A stretch of DNA of 64,000 nucleotides, from the NCBI GenBank assembly GCA_002708995.1, contig PAPT01000018.1, positions 1-64,000 on the forward strand, given 5' to 3'. Below the pieces are notes generated by a model that ran no database searches, was not told where the DNA came from, and saw nothing but the letters and a program-made list of their open reading frames with translations. Of the stretch, positions 25,356 through 34,816 are shown piece after piece. The DNA is from Geminicoccus sp. (GTDB lineage: Bacteria; Pseudomonadota; Alphaproteobacteria; UBA7985). The position numbers and the translations under genes are program-made. Numbering within the stretch: the stretch's first letter is position 1; every line of letters starts with the position of its first letter.

Positions 25356-27467
25356 TTAGCGAAGCGCGGCGAGATTGGCAAAGGTGTCCATGATTTCAAC
25401 GCGCGCTTCGAGTGTGCGGCCAGCACCGTCGACCACGCTCAGGGTATAGAAACCCGGGCCGGCGGGGCGCCAAGTCAGCTGACGGCTGATCGAGTAGGCC
25501 AGCGGCAGCCCGTCGACGAACAGGCGGAAGGGGCGCTGCCCGCCACTCAGCCGCAGGGCCAGCGGCTGTCCTTCGGTGAGCGGGATGGCGGCTTCGTCGG
25601 TTGGAAACACCAGGCTGAGGGGGTCGGGGTCGTCCGCGTCCAGCCCAGCGAGGTGGCTGAGAGCGGCCGGGCGGCCCGCGAGAATTTCGCGCAAGCGGCC
25701 CTCGGGCTGGCGCAAGCGGCGGGTGTGATCCAGCCCAGCGAAGGCGCGCAGCAGCACGGGGACCGCGTCAGCCATGCCAACCAGCGAGCCGGTGGGCTGA
25801 TTGTCCACCCGCCCCAGCCAGACCGCGATCACGTGCTGGCCGTCGTAGCCGATGGCCCAGGCGTCGCGGTGGCGCGCCGACGTCCCGGTTTTGAAGGCTA
25901 CCCGCGGCAGGTCTTTGGCATCGGGGAGCAGCGGTCGCGGGCTTTCGGCGAGGATCGCCGTCACCTGCGCCGCGCTCCTTGGCCTGATGAAGGGCTGCGG
26001 ACGGGTTGCGCTGCACTGCGTTGGGGTTTCGCACAGCGGCCGCACGGCGCCATCGGTGGCAAAGGCGGTGAACAGGGCCGCGAGGTCTTCCATGCGCAGG
26101 CTGACCCCGCCCAGCGCCAGTGACAGCCCGACACTGCCCGGCGCCCCCTGATTGGCCGGGTGGATGCCCGCGCGGTTGAGGGCTTCGAGCGCGCGTTCCG
26201 GCCCCAGCGCCTGCAGCAGCGCGACGGCGGGGGGATTCAGTGACTGCTGCAGCGCGGCATAGGCCTGCACCCGGCCCTGTCGGGAGCGGGAGAAGTTCTC
26301 CGGCTGGTAGCCTTGGAAGTTGCGCTGGTCGTCGGGCAGCCAGGTGGCCGGGTGCGCCAGCCCCGATTCGAAGGCGAGCGCATAGATCGCCGGCTTGAGC
26401 GCTGATCCGGGGGAGCGGAGCGCACGGGTCAGGTCCAGCCGCGCGCCCTCGCGTTCCTCGAAGTAGCCCGAAGAGCCAACCCGCGCGCGCACGGCCCCGG
26501 TTTCAGCCTCGATCACCAGCATCGCGCCGTTGATGGTCCCGGCGTAGCGGTCAAGGGCCGCGGCGAGCAGGGCTTCGAGCGCGATCTGCGTGTCGGTGTG
26601 CAGCGTGGTCTGAACCGTGGCGTCACCGCTGCTGCTGCTTCCGTCGCCGCTGCTTTGTTCCCACAGCCGTTCGGCCAGCGTCGGCGCGTGGAAGGGCATG
26701 GACAGCCGCTGGGTCGGTACGGGCTCGCGCTTGGCGCGTTCCGCCTCCTCGTGGCTGAGGATGTCCCGGGCAACCAGCACGTCCAGCACGCGGTTGCGGG
26801 CGGCTTCAGCCTGCTGGGGGAAACGGTCGGGCCGACGCCCGGCCGGGTTCTGGGGCAGGGCGACGAGCAGCGCGCTTTCTGCCCATGTCAGCTCGGCCGG
26901 CGCCTTGCCGAAGTAGAGCCGCGCGGCAGCAGCAACGCCGTCAATGTTACCGCCAAAGGGGGCCGTGACGAGGTAGAGGTCGAGGATTTCGTGCTTGTTG
27001 AAGCGACGCTCCAGCTGCCACGCGCGCAGGATTTCCAGCACTTTTGCCTGCGGCGTGCGGTCTGGGCGCGGTTCCAGCAGGCGCGCGGTCTGCATGCTCA
27101 GGGTCGAGCCGCCTGAGACGATCCGACCGGCGAGAGCCGAGGTCACCACCGCCCGTGCAAGGCCGCGGTAGTCGGCCCCGCCGTGGGCGTAAAAGCGCCG
27201 ATCCTCGAAGGCGAGCAGGGCGCGCAGATAGCGCGGGTCCACGTCCGAAACGCGCGCGGGCAGGCGCCAGTACCCGCCCGGTGAGGTTCCGGCGCGCAGC
27301 AACCGTCCGTCGGCGTCGAGCAGGGTCGGGCTCAGGTCCAGCGCCCGTGTCAGCGGCGGCGGCAGGGCGCGGTCCGCCACTGCGATGGTGAGCAGCAACA
27401 GCCCGCCCAGGGCAACCGCGATCCAGGCGCGCGCCGCCGCCGGAACTGGAACGGTGAGGCGTCCCAC
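25356..27467 (-). CDS. pbpC: Penicillin-binding protein 1C
   Basis: 703 residues, bifunctional class A PBP of the inner membrane. An N-terminal membrane anchor (about 12-32) is followed by the GT51 glycosyltransferase domain with FEDRRFYAHGG (catalytic Glu88) and the later GGSTLSMQTARLL. The transpeptidase domain has the SxxK motif in RSPGSALKP (Ser355, Lys358), SLN and KTGTS. The C-terminal 80 residues form the BiPBP_C domain that is particular to PbpC. It lies 6 bp downstream of the alpha-2-macroglobulin gene, the classical pairing in which PbpC repairs peptidoglycan while the macroglobulin traps invading proteases. Confidence 0.96.
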   Translation of the reverse strand: MGRLTVPVPAAARAWIAVALGGLLLLTIAVADRALPPPLTRALDLSPTLLDADGRLLRAGTSPGGYWRLPARVSDVDPRYLRALLAFEDRRFYAHGGADYRGLARAVVTSALAGRIVSGGSTLSMQTARLLEPRPDRTPQAKVLEILRAWQLERRFNKHEILDLYLVTAPFGGNIDGVAAAARLYFGKAPAELTWAESALLVALPQNPAGRRPDRFPQQAEAARNRVLDVLVARDILSHEEAERAKREPVPTQRLSMPFHAPTLAERLWEQSSGDGSSSSGDATVQTTLHTDTQIALEALLAAALDRYAGTINGAMLVIEAETGAVRARVGSSGYFEEREGARLDLTRALRSPGSALKPAIYALAFESGLAHPATWLPDDQRNFQGYQPENFSRSRQGRVQAYAALQQSLNPPAVALLQALGPERALEALNRAGIHPANQGAPGSVGLSLALGGVSLRMEDLAALFTAFATDGAVRPLCETPTQCSATRPQPFIRPRSAAQVTAILAESPRPLLPDAKDLPRVAFKTGTSARHRDAWAIGYDGQHVIAVWLGRVDNQPTGSLVGMADAVPVLLRAFAGLDHTRRLRQPEGRLREILAGRPAALSHLAGLDADDPDPLSLVFPTDEAAIPLTEGQPLALRLSGGQRPFRLFVDGLPLAYSISRQLTWRPAGPGFYTLSVVDGAGRTLEARVEIMDTFANLAALR

Positions 27468-27473
27468 CCGCCG

Positions 27474-30400
27474 CTAGTCCAGTCGCCCAGCGCTGCCACG
27501 GGCGTGGATCGCAGGCCGCATCATGGCCTCGACATAGGCGCCCGGCTGGACCACGTCGCCCGCCTGCGCCCGTCGCATGACGTAGTAGAGGGCGAAGGAA
27601 CCGCGTTCGAGGAAGAAACCGAACAGGACGCGATCGGCCCGGGCTTCGCCGTAGTCGTAGTCGGTGGTCTGGAAGGCGGGTTCACCATCGATCAAGCAGA
27701 CCCCAGGCAGCCACTGGGTGGTCGGGATCAGGTCGCCACGCTCGACATCGGCTGTATCTTCACCTTCTTGCAGCGGACAGTCGCCGGGGTCGCTCCATTC
27801 CTGCACCACGCTGTCGGGCAGGCCAACCTGCTCGACTTCAAAGCCTGCGGGCAGCAATTCGGCCGCGATATAATCGAGGCTCTGGGCTTCGAATACCGTG
27901 CCGAACAGGCTGACCAGCACCCGCTGGCCGGGCGCCGGGTTGGTCACGGGCTGCAGGGTTTCGAGGTCGAACATGGTGCGCTCGACCTCCATGCCCTGTG
28001 ACTGGGGTTGGTCGAGATCCGCAGGCGTGCCTGACTGCCACAGGGTCACCAGCGCAGGCGAGCCGCTGGCTTCATTGCTGTCGCCCTGAGCACCCTCGTT
28101 GCTGATCACCAGACCGCCTTCGAGGTCGGCGGGGTCGAGTGCCACGGCTGCACCGGCTGCAACAGGCTGGCCGTTGAGGCTCAGCACCGGCGCGGTTCCG
28201 GGTTCAGCGGTGGCGTCCAACCCGTGGGCAAGCCGCAGCGCCCAGGCCCGTTCCTGTGTGCTCAGGTAGGGTCCATCCAGCGCCTTGATCGCAGCGGGAA
28301 GGGTCTTGGCGATGAAGGCCGCACCCCCGGGCGTATCGGTCAGCCCACCTTCGACCAGCAAGGCCAGCGCTGCGAGCTGATCCCGCAGCACGCCGCCATA
28401 GTCATAGAGGCGCGTCGGCCCTGCTTCGAATACTGCACCGGGCAGGTCGAGCAGGCTGGTGAGCAGGGCGTCGCGGTCGCTGAAGTCACCCACGGCGTGT
28501 GCGGCGACGGCCAGCGCCGCTTTGGCGAAATCATCGCCGGAGTGGAGGATCATCTCGTCGAACAGCAGCCGCTGGGCGGCCACGTCGGGTCGATCGGCAC
28601 GGGCCAGTATGGCCAGAGCGTAAGCCTCGGTGCGCAGGCTCAGTTCAGTCTCAAAATAGGGGTCTTCGGCCTGCTCCAGCCCGCGGGCGAGCCGGGCGAC
28701 GAAAGCCTCGTGCAAGGTCGCCGCGCCGTCGATGCCCTCGGCCCTGGCCAGCGCGAGGAAATCGGCGGCGTAGGCCTGCAGGAACAGGTCACCGCTGGCG
28801 CTGCCCGGCCACAGCCCGATGATGCCATCCAGCCCCTGACGGTTCTGCAGCGTCACCAGCGCTTCGTTCAAGGCGAAGTTGAGGGTCGCCCGCCCCATCA
28901 GGCGGTCACCGCCGAGCAGCAGGCCGATGGCGCGGGAGGTCGTCTGCTCGGTGCAGCGGAAGGGGTAGTCGGCGAGCGACTGCACCAGCGGCAGCGGATC
29001 GACACCCAGCCCGGAGACACTCAGCCCCAGACTGGCATGGTTGAGCGCGGCGAGCTGTCCGGCGTCGAGGCTCAGCGTCTCACCAGGGCCGAGAAGGAAA
29101 CTGTCCCGGACCAGGGTACGCGGGGCAGCCGGGCGGATTTCGATCGGGAATGCGCGGCGGATGGTCTGCTCGCCGATGGTCAGATCGATGATGACTTTGG
29201 TCGCGCCGATGACATCGGTCGCGCCCAGCCGGAGCGGCACGGGCTGCTGCCCCTTGGCGTCGAGGTCGAGGCTCAGCGTGTTCGATCCTACGACCAGATT
29301 GAGGCCCGTCTCCAGCTGAAGGCTGAGTTCAGCGGTCACGGCTCGGTCCAGGGTGTTGCTGACCAGCAGGCGCACGTCGACTTCGTCGCCGGGGGCGAGG
29401 AAGCGCGGCCGGAACAGGTCAGCGACCACCGGGTCGCGGATCAGCAGGGTCTGTGACCCCACGCCGATCCGGCCCTGATCGGTCCACACCAGTGTCAGCA
29501 GCCGCCCGCGACCGGCAAAATCGGGCAGGTCGAAGGACAGGCTGCCGCCGCCACCCCCTGCATCGAGCGCATGAACCCCGGTGCTCAGGGCCAGCGTCTC
29601 CTTGATGCGCGTGGTCAGCCCCATGGCCAGCGACATTTCTGCCATCGGGGCCGTCGCCCGCATGGCAAACAGGGCGTCGTCGTAACCCTGCTCCAGCGCT
29701 GCGGCTTCCAGCCCCGAGGAGCTGATCAGCGCGGCGAAGGTATCGCGCAGTTCTGCGGGCAGGTCGAAGGGGTCGAGGAAGTGCCCCAGCGGGTCGGGGT
29801 CCCGGTAGCCGGTCATGCGCAGCACGCCATCATCGATGATCCAGCCAAGCGCAAAGGCCTGCTCGCCCAGATTGAGCGGGCCGAGGTCGAGGGCCACTTT
29901 CAGCGGCTGCCGGGGCAGCACTTCGGCGCGGTCTTCGAGGTCGACCGATACCGCTATCCGGTGGTCGCTGTGGTCGAAGCCGAGGAAGGTCGCACCCACG
30001 GCGCGCCCGGGCAGGGCGTCGACGCCCGTTGCCCCGGCGCTGTAGACCACGGGCAGCAGCCACAGGCCTTCGGCATCCGGCCAGTCGGCGGGGATAACCG
30101 CCTGCAGGCCGTTGCTGCCCTGGGCAACGGCGCCCAGATCGATCACGGTTGTCGTGCTGCCGACGAGGTAGAGCTGGCCGGTCCCGGCGTGCGGGCTGTC
30201 GAGGGTCAGGGACAGGGTGTCACCGGGGCGCGGGGCATCGCCTGCCACCACAAGGCCGAGCCGCCCGGGCGCGCGGTCGACCTGCGGCAGCGCCCGCCAA
30301 CCAGCGTTGAACCGCAGCGAGGTTGCCGCCGCGCCGCTGTCTTCGACGACTTCAAGGCGGTAAGCCCCCCAGTCTACGCGGACATCCAGCGGGGTTTCGC

Positions 30401-32894
30401 CGATCAGGTCAAGCCTGCCTTCGGAAACAGGCAGGTCAATATAGCTGGTCTGGTAGTTCCAGCGCCCGCCGTCGAAGTACCAGCGATAGTCGTAAACCTC
30501 GCGGTAGAGCGTCCAGCTGACCGAGGCCTCCGCGGCTTCACCCCCGGCGGTCAGCGCCTGCAGGTCAAAGCGCAACTCGGCGCCTTCTTCGACCGGCTGG
30601 TCCGCGTCAAAGGCCGGGCGTAGACCCAGCAACACGCGTTCGCCGGCGAGCTTCACGGTCGTGGCCGTGCTCTCCTGTCGCCCGGCGGCATCGGTGACAA
30701 CCGCGCGCAGATCGACCAGCGCCAGCCCGGTCTGATCAGGCAGGGTGAAGGCGGGGATTTCGAAGCTGACCCGGCCGCTGTCATCCGTATCTTCGATCAG
30801 ATCGAAGGGCGCGGCGAAGATGAAGTCTTCCTGCGCCAGACCGACGGTAAAGCCGTCGATCTGCGCCTGTGGGACCAGAGAGGCGATGAGGTGCACCGAA
30901 AGATCCTGCGCCGGGGCACCGAAGAGGTAGTCAACCTGCACCTCGATACGGTCGCTGCCATCCAGCTTCAGCGCCGGTGGGTCGACAATCTCAATTTCCA
31001 CCGATGGTGGCACGAAGTCGCTGACCGGGAGGGTCAGGCTGCGCAGCGGCGGCAGATCGGCTGTCAGCGCGAGGTCGAGGGTCCAGCGACCCTGCCGCGC
31101 GCCAAAGGGCAGGGGGACTTCCACCTCGAATCCGCGGCCGGCATTGAGGCTAATATCGAATTCAGCACTGACTTCGCCAAAGGGGTTGCGCAGGGTCGCG
31201 ATCAGGCTGTCGGGGGTGATCACCGCCTGTCCCTCCGGCCCGGAGCCCACCTGCAGCAATCCGGCGACGCGGGCGGTCTCTCCCTCGCGGTAGGTGCCGC
31301 GATCGGCCTTGACCCAGAGGTCAAGCGCGCTGTCCTTGATCGATGGAAGACCGTGCGCGGTTTCGATCTCCACCGGTGTGCGCTCGAGCGCGAGGAAGGC
31401 ATCGCCCAGCGTCGGATGGCTGGCGTAGAGGTAGAGCGGCTGGTTGCCGTCGCGGCCGCGCAGCTGCGAGGCGCTGAAAAAGGCCGTTGTTGCAGCTTCG
31501 GTCGCTGCCCTGCTCGCCGATGAGGGCGACAGGACGCGATTGCCGCTGGTGACCATGTCGACTGAGACCCCATCGTACACCGGCTGACCGGTGCGGGTGT
31601 CGACTGCCGTGATGAACAGGCCTTCGGGGGTCTTCATGGCAGTCAGGCCGAGGTCGGAAATCATCAGCCATTTGATTTCGTCGCCGCTGCGGACATCGGG
31701 TGCGCGCGCGGTCAGCAGATAAAGCCCGCGGCCTGCCGGCGTGCCTAGCATGTCCGCCAGAGCCAGCCCGTTGCGCCGCCGATCGTGTTCGAGCATGTCG
31801 ACCCGAACGAGGCCTTCGAACACCGGCACGACGCTGGCGCGGAAGGCATCACCGATGCCCCCGCCATAGTCATAGTAGGGGTCATCGCCGCCGCCGATCT
31901 GGCCGGGGGTCTGCACCAGCAGGCCGTCGCGTAGCACCTGTTGAATATTGCGTTCATCGAGGTGGTAGAGCCCCACTAGGATCTGCTCGTGGTTCACCGT
32001 TTCCAGCGGCACCAGCTGGCTGCCCGAAGCGGGCAGCATGTAGCCCTGACCGGGCAGGGCCACTTCCGGGGTGCGTCCGGGGGTTTGCAGGCTGAGGGTG
32101 ACGCTCTCGCGCATGCGGGTGCCGCCGGCGCTCTTCAGGCCTTCGCGGACGGTGATGTCGTAGGTCTGGGCGAAGCCCGCGCCGACGATGCACAACCCGC
32201 GGCCATTGCTCTGGATCACGTAGTGCTCGACCGGGGGGCGGGGGCTGAGCGTGATCAGCTCGCGGTAGTCGACGCGGTGGGCGGCCTGCAGCGGACGGGA
32301 GAACAGCAGGCACAGCTGGGCGAAATCGCCTTGCTGTGCGGTCCAGCTCTTCGCCGGGCCGAACAGGCTGACCGCCCCGGTGAGCTCGCGCAGCTGCCAC
32401 TCAAAGTCGTAGCTCAGGGCCTCATGGCCGCTGTTGTCAGCCAGCCGGAGCACCGTCTGCGCCAGATTGATATCGCGGGGGCTGTCGAGCAGGTCCATCG
32501 CCTCAACCGCCAGCGCGCGCGCATGATCGGCCCGGCCCGCGTTGCGGGCGACGGCGGCGGCCAGCAGTGCGGCCCGGCCATCGTGGTCGGCATCCAGCGT
32601 CAGCGCCAGCAGCAGCCGGTAGCCGCTCTCGATGATGTTCCAGTCGTAGGTGTCGTAGGGCTGGCTGAACAGCAGGCGATAGGCGTTGTTGCTCAGCTGA
32701 TCTTCGGCACTTGCCAGGTCGAGGAAACTGTAGGCGCCGAGGGTCGAGGCTCGGATCGCGTCGAGTTCGTCGCGGTCGCGCAGCGACTGGGCCGTCGCGG
32801 CACCCGTGAGCCCGAGGAGCAGACTGGCGGAGAGAGTGAAGGAGAGGGAGAGGCCGATGAGGGCTGAGGACACGAAACGAGACAGGGCGGACAA
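27474..32894 (-). CDS. Bacterial alpha-2-macroglobulin (YfhM/YfaS type)
   Basis: About 1806 residues beginning at TTG (32894) with AAGGAGG eight nt upstream, so the start is well supported. A signal peptide covers about 1-36 (cut after ATAQ or nearby). MG-type beta domains make up the first 1200 residues; the thioester domain follows with YPFRCTEQTTS, the thioester being formed by Cys1314 and Gln1317. There is no lipobox cysteine after the signal, unlike the lipoprotein ECAM of E. coli, so the protein may be soluble in the periplasm. It should trap proteases by covalent capture. It is the first gene of an operon with pbpC. Confidence 0.94.
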   Translation of the reverse strand: MSALSRFVSSALIGLSLSFTLSASLLLGLTGAATAQSLRDRDELDAIRASTLGAYSFLDLASAEDQLSNNAYRLLFSQPYDTYDWNIIESGYRLLLALTLDADHDGRAALLAAAVARNAGRADHARALAVEAMDLLDSPRDINLAQTVLRLADNSGHEALSYDFEWQLRELTGAVSLFGPAKSWTAQQGDFAQLCLLFSRPLQAAHRVDYRELITLSPRPPVEHYVIQSNGRGLCIVGAGFAQTYDITVREGLKSAGGTRMRESVTLSLQTPGRTPEVALPGQGYMLPASGSQLVPLETVNHEQILVGLYHLDERNIQQVLRDGLLVQTPGQIGGGDDPYYDYGGGIGDAFRASVVPVFEGLVRVDMLEHDRRRNGLALADMLGTPAGRGLYLLTARAPDVRSGDEIKWLMISDLGLTAMKTPEGLFITAVDTRTGQPVYDGVSVDMVTSGNRVLSPSSASRAATEAATTAFFSASQLRGRDGNQPLYLYASHPTLGDAFLALERTPVEIETAHGLPSIKDSALDLWVKADRGTYREGETARVAGLLQVGSGPEGQAVITPDSLIATLRNPFGEVSAEFDISLNAGRGFEVEVPLPFGARQGRWTLDLALTADLPPLRSLTLPVSDFVPPSVEIEIVDPPALKLDGSDRIEVQVDYLFGAPAQDLSVHLIASLVPQAQIDGFTVGLAQEDFIFAAPFDLIEDTDDSGRVSFEIPAFTLPDQTGLALVDLRAVVTDAAGRQESTATTVKLAGERVLLGLRPAFDADQPVEEGAELRFDLQALTAGGEAAEASVSWTLYREVYDYRWYFDGGRWNYQTSYIDLPVSEGRLDLIGETPLDVRVDWGAYRLEVVEDSGAAATSLRFNAGWRALPQVDRAPGRLGLVVAGDAPRPGDTLSLTLDSPHAGTGQLYLVGSTTTVIDLGAVAQGSNGLQAVIPADWPDAEGLWLLPVVYSAGATGVDALPGRAVGATFLGFDHSDHRIAVSVDLEDRAEVLPRQPLKVALDLGPLNLGEQAFALGWIIDDGVLRMTGYRDPDPLGHFLDPFDLPAELRDTFAALISSSGLEAAALEQGYDDALFAMRATAPMAEMSLAMGLTTRIKETLALSTGVHALDAGGGGGSLSFDLPDFAGRGRLLTLVWTDQGRIGVGSQTLLIRDPVVADLFRPRFLAPGDEVDVRLLVSNTLDRAVTAELSLQLETGLNLVVGSNTLSLDLDAKGQQPVPLRLGATDVIGATKVIIDLTIGEQTIRRAFPIEIRPAAPRTLVRDSFLLGPGETLSLDAGQLAALNHASLGLSVSGLGVDPLPLVQSLADYPFRCTEQTTSRAIGLLLGGDRLMGRATLNFALNEALVTLQNRQGLDGIIGLWPGSASGDLFLQAYAADFLALARAEGIDGAATLHEAFVARLARGLEQAEDPYFETELSLRTEAYALAILARADRPDVAAQRLLFDEMILHSGDDFAKAALAVAAHAVGDFSDRDALLTSLLDLPGAVFEAGPTRLYDYGGVLRDQLAALALLVEGGLTDTPGGAAFIAKTLPAAIKALDGPYLSTQERAWALRLAHGLDATAEPGTAPVLSLNGQPVAAGAAVALDPADLEGGLVISNEGAQGDSNEASGSPALVTLWQSGTPADLDQPQSQGMEVERTMFDLETLQPVTNPAPGQRVLVSLFGTVFEAQSLDYIAAELLPAGFEVEQVGLPDSVVQEWSDPGDCPLQEGEDTADVERGDLIPTTQWLPGVCLIDGEPAFQTTDYDYGEARADRVLFGFFLERGSFALYYVMRRAQAGDVVQPGAYVEAMMRPAIHARGSAGRLD

Positions 32895-33169
32895 AGAGCA
32901 GGCCTCCTTAGTCAGGATTGGTCAAAGTCAGTCAGCGACTGATTACAATCATAATGATGGGCTTTGATTGGGGCGTCTTAGCGGCAGGACTTGGCAAAAT
33001 TGCCCCGTTCTGGATGTAAACAAGGCCGGGGCCAGGGCAGCAAAAAAGCAACAATTGTACAGGCTGTCTCATTGCACCGGCCCGCCGGTCGGCCTAGGGT
33101 CGGCCGTTGCTGGACGGAGATCCTGTAAAGGGACCCGGGCACGGACTTAGAAGGAGAGGAGGACGCAGC
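32895..33169. promoter_or_regulatory. Divergent promoter region of the macroglobulin and fadD genes
   Basis: 275 bp between divergent genes. The stretch 32925-32965 is AT-richer and contains the small palindrome CAGTCAGCGACTG. Ribosome sites for both genes lie at its ends (AGGAGG near 32905 on minus; AAGGAGAGGAGG near 33151 on plus). No specific operator could be assigned. Confidence 0.45.
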
Positions 33170-34804
33170 ATGTCCAACGCAATTCCCACCGAAATCAACC
33201 CAAAGGGCTACGGTCATATTCTTGATATGCTCGAAGACGCCGTGGCGACCTATGGCGACAAGCCTGCCTACACGTCGATCCTGCAGACCTTCACCTATGC
33301 CCAGTTCGGGCAGATGGTGGATGATTTCTCCTCCTACCTTGCGAGCCTTAAGGGCCTGGAGCCGGGCGATCGGGTGATGGTGCAGATGCCGAACCTGATG
33401 GCGGCACCCGTGACCTTCCTGTCAATCTGGAAAGCCGGATTTGTGCCGGTGCCTGCAAACCCGCTGTACACGGCCCGCGAAATTCGCAACGTCATCGAGG
33501 ACAGCGGCGCCAAGGCGATCATCGCCTTCCGCTCCGCGACGTTCACCGATGAGACCCTCGCCGGGACCGGCATTCTTCACCGCGTCGCCGTGGCGCGCAC
33601 CGATTGCCACCCGGCGCCGAAGAAGTGGATCGTCGACCTTGCCCTGCAGCTGCGGAAGACGCCGCCGCTGGGGGACCTGCCGACCGGCGCAGTCGGCTTT
33701 CGGGAGGCGATGAAGCGCGGGCGCGGGCTGCCAACGCCGAACGTCGAGCGCGCCTCTGATCAGCTGGCGCTGCTGCAATACACCGGCGGCACCACCGGGA
33801 CGCCCAAGGGGGTGATGCTGACCCAGGCAAACATCATCTCGAACGCGATGCAGAACCTCGCGCATGCGCCCAATTCCTTCGAATACGGCACCGAGACCAT
33901 GGTCGGCTGTCTGCCGATGTACCACATCATGCCGCTCTACGCGCACATCCTGCTGCCCTTCGCCATCGGTGCTCACACGCTGCTGATCGCCGATCCGCGC
34001 AACAATGCGACCTTTATCGCAGCGCTGAAGTCGACGCCGTTCACGATCTTCGTGGGCATCCACACCCTGTTCAACAATCTGCTAGGTGACGAGGCCTTCC
34101 GCGAGCTGGACTTCTCCAAGCTCAAGTTCTCGACCTCGGGCGGCATGGCGCTGCCCAAGGCGACGGCAGAGCGCTGGCAGGAAGTGACCGGCGCGCCGGT
34201 GACCGAGGGCTATGGCCTGTCCGAAACCTCGCCTGTGCTGACTGCAAACCCGCTGGAGGCGATCCAGCTGGGCACGGTCGGCACCAAGCTGCCCCTGACT
34301 GAAATCCGGATTATCAAGGATGACGGCTCGGAAGCCGGGGTCGAGGAACCCGGCGAGCTGCAGGCCCGCGGCCCGCAGGTCATGCGCGGTTACTGGAACC
34401 GCCCTGATGCGACGGCCGAAGTCATGACCGATGACAGCTTCTTCAAGACCGGCGACGTCGCGGTGATCCAGAAAGACGGCTACTACCGCATCGTTGATCG
34501 CATCAAGGACCTGATCAACGTCTCCGGCTTCAACGTGTTCCCGGCCGAGATCGAAGACGTACTGGCCGGGCTCGACGGTGTGCTCGAATGCGGCGTGGTC
34601 GGGGTTATAGGCGACGATGATATCGAGCAGGTGAAGGTGTGCGTGGTCCGCGACCCGGACTCCGCTGCCAAGGTTGATGCTGACGACGTTGTTGCCTTCG
34701 CCAAGGCCAACCTCGCCGCCTACAAGGTGCCAAAGATCGTCGATTTCATCGACGAACTGCCGAAGTCGGCCGTGGGCAAGATCCTGCGCCGCGAACTGCG
34801 CTGA
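33170..34804 (+). CDS. fadD: Long-chain fatty acid--CoA ligase
   Basis: 544 residues from the ATG at 33170 with a strong ribosome site (AAGGAGAGGAGG). ANL-superfamily adenylating enzyme: P-loop-like YTGGTTGTPKGVML, YGLSETSP, then the TGD-containing FFKTGDVAV and the hinge/lysine signatures RIKDLINVSGFNVFP and KSAVGKILRREL. It activates fatty acids to acyl-CoA at the inner membrane for beta-oxidation or lipid synthesis. It leads an operon with pepP (12-bp gap). FadD is the closest match in pattern, but chain length specificity is not visible. Confidence 0.92.
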   Translation: MSNAIPTEINPKGYGHILDMLEDAVATYGDKPAYTSILQTFTYAQFGQMVDDFSSYLASLKGLEPGDRVMVQMPNLMAAPVTFLSIWKAGFVPVPANPLYTAREIRNVIEDSGAKAIIAFRSATFTDETLAGTGILHRVAVARTDCHPAPKKWIVDLALQLRKTPPLGDLPTGAVGFREAMKRGRGLPTPNVERASDQLALLQYTGGTTGTPKGVMLTQANIISNAMQNLAHAPNSFEYGTETMVGCLPMYHIMPLYAHILLPFAIGAHTLLIADPRNNATFIAALKSTPFTIFVGIHTLFNNLLGDEAFRELDFSKLKFSTSGGMALPKATAERWQEVTGAPVTEGYGLSETSPVLTANPLEAIQLGTVGTKLPLTEIRIIKDDGSEAGVEEPGELQARGPQVMRGYWNRPDATAEVMTDDSFFKTGDVAVIQKDGYYRIVDRIKDLINVSGFNVFPAEIEDVLAGLDGVLECGVVGVIGDDDIEQVKVCVVRDPDSAAKVDADDVVAFAKANLAAYKVPKIVDFIDELPKSAVGKILRRELR

Positions 34805-34816
34805 TCCGGGGCTGGC

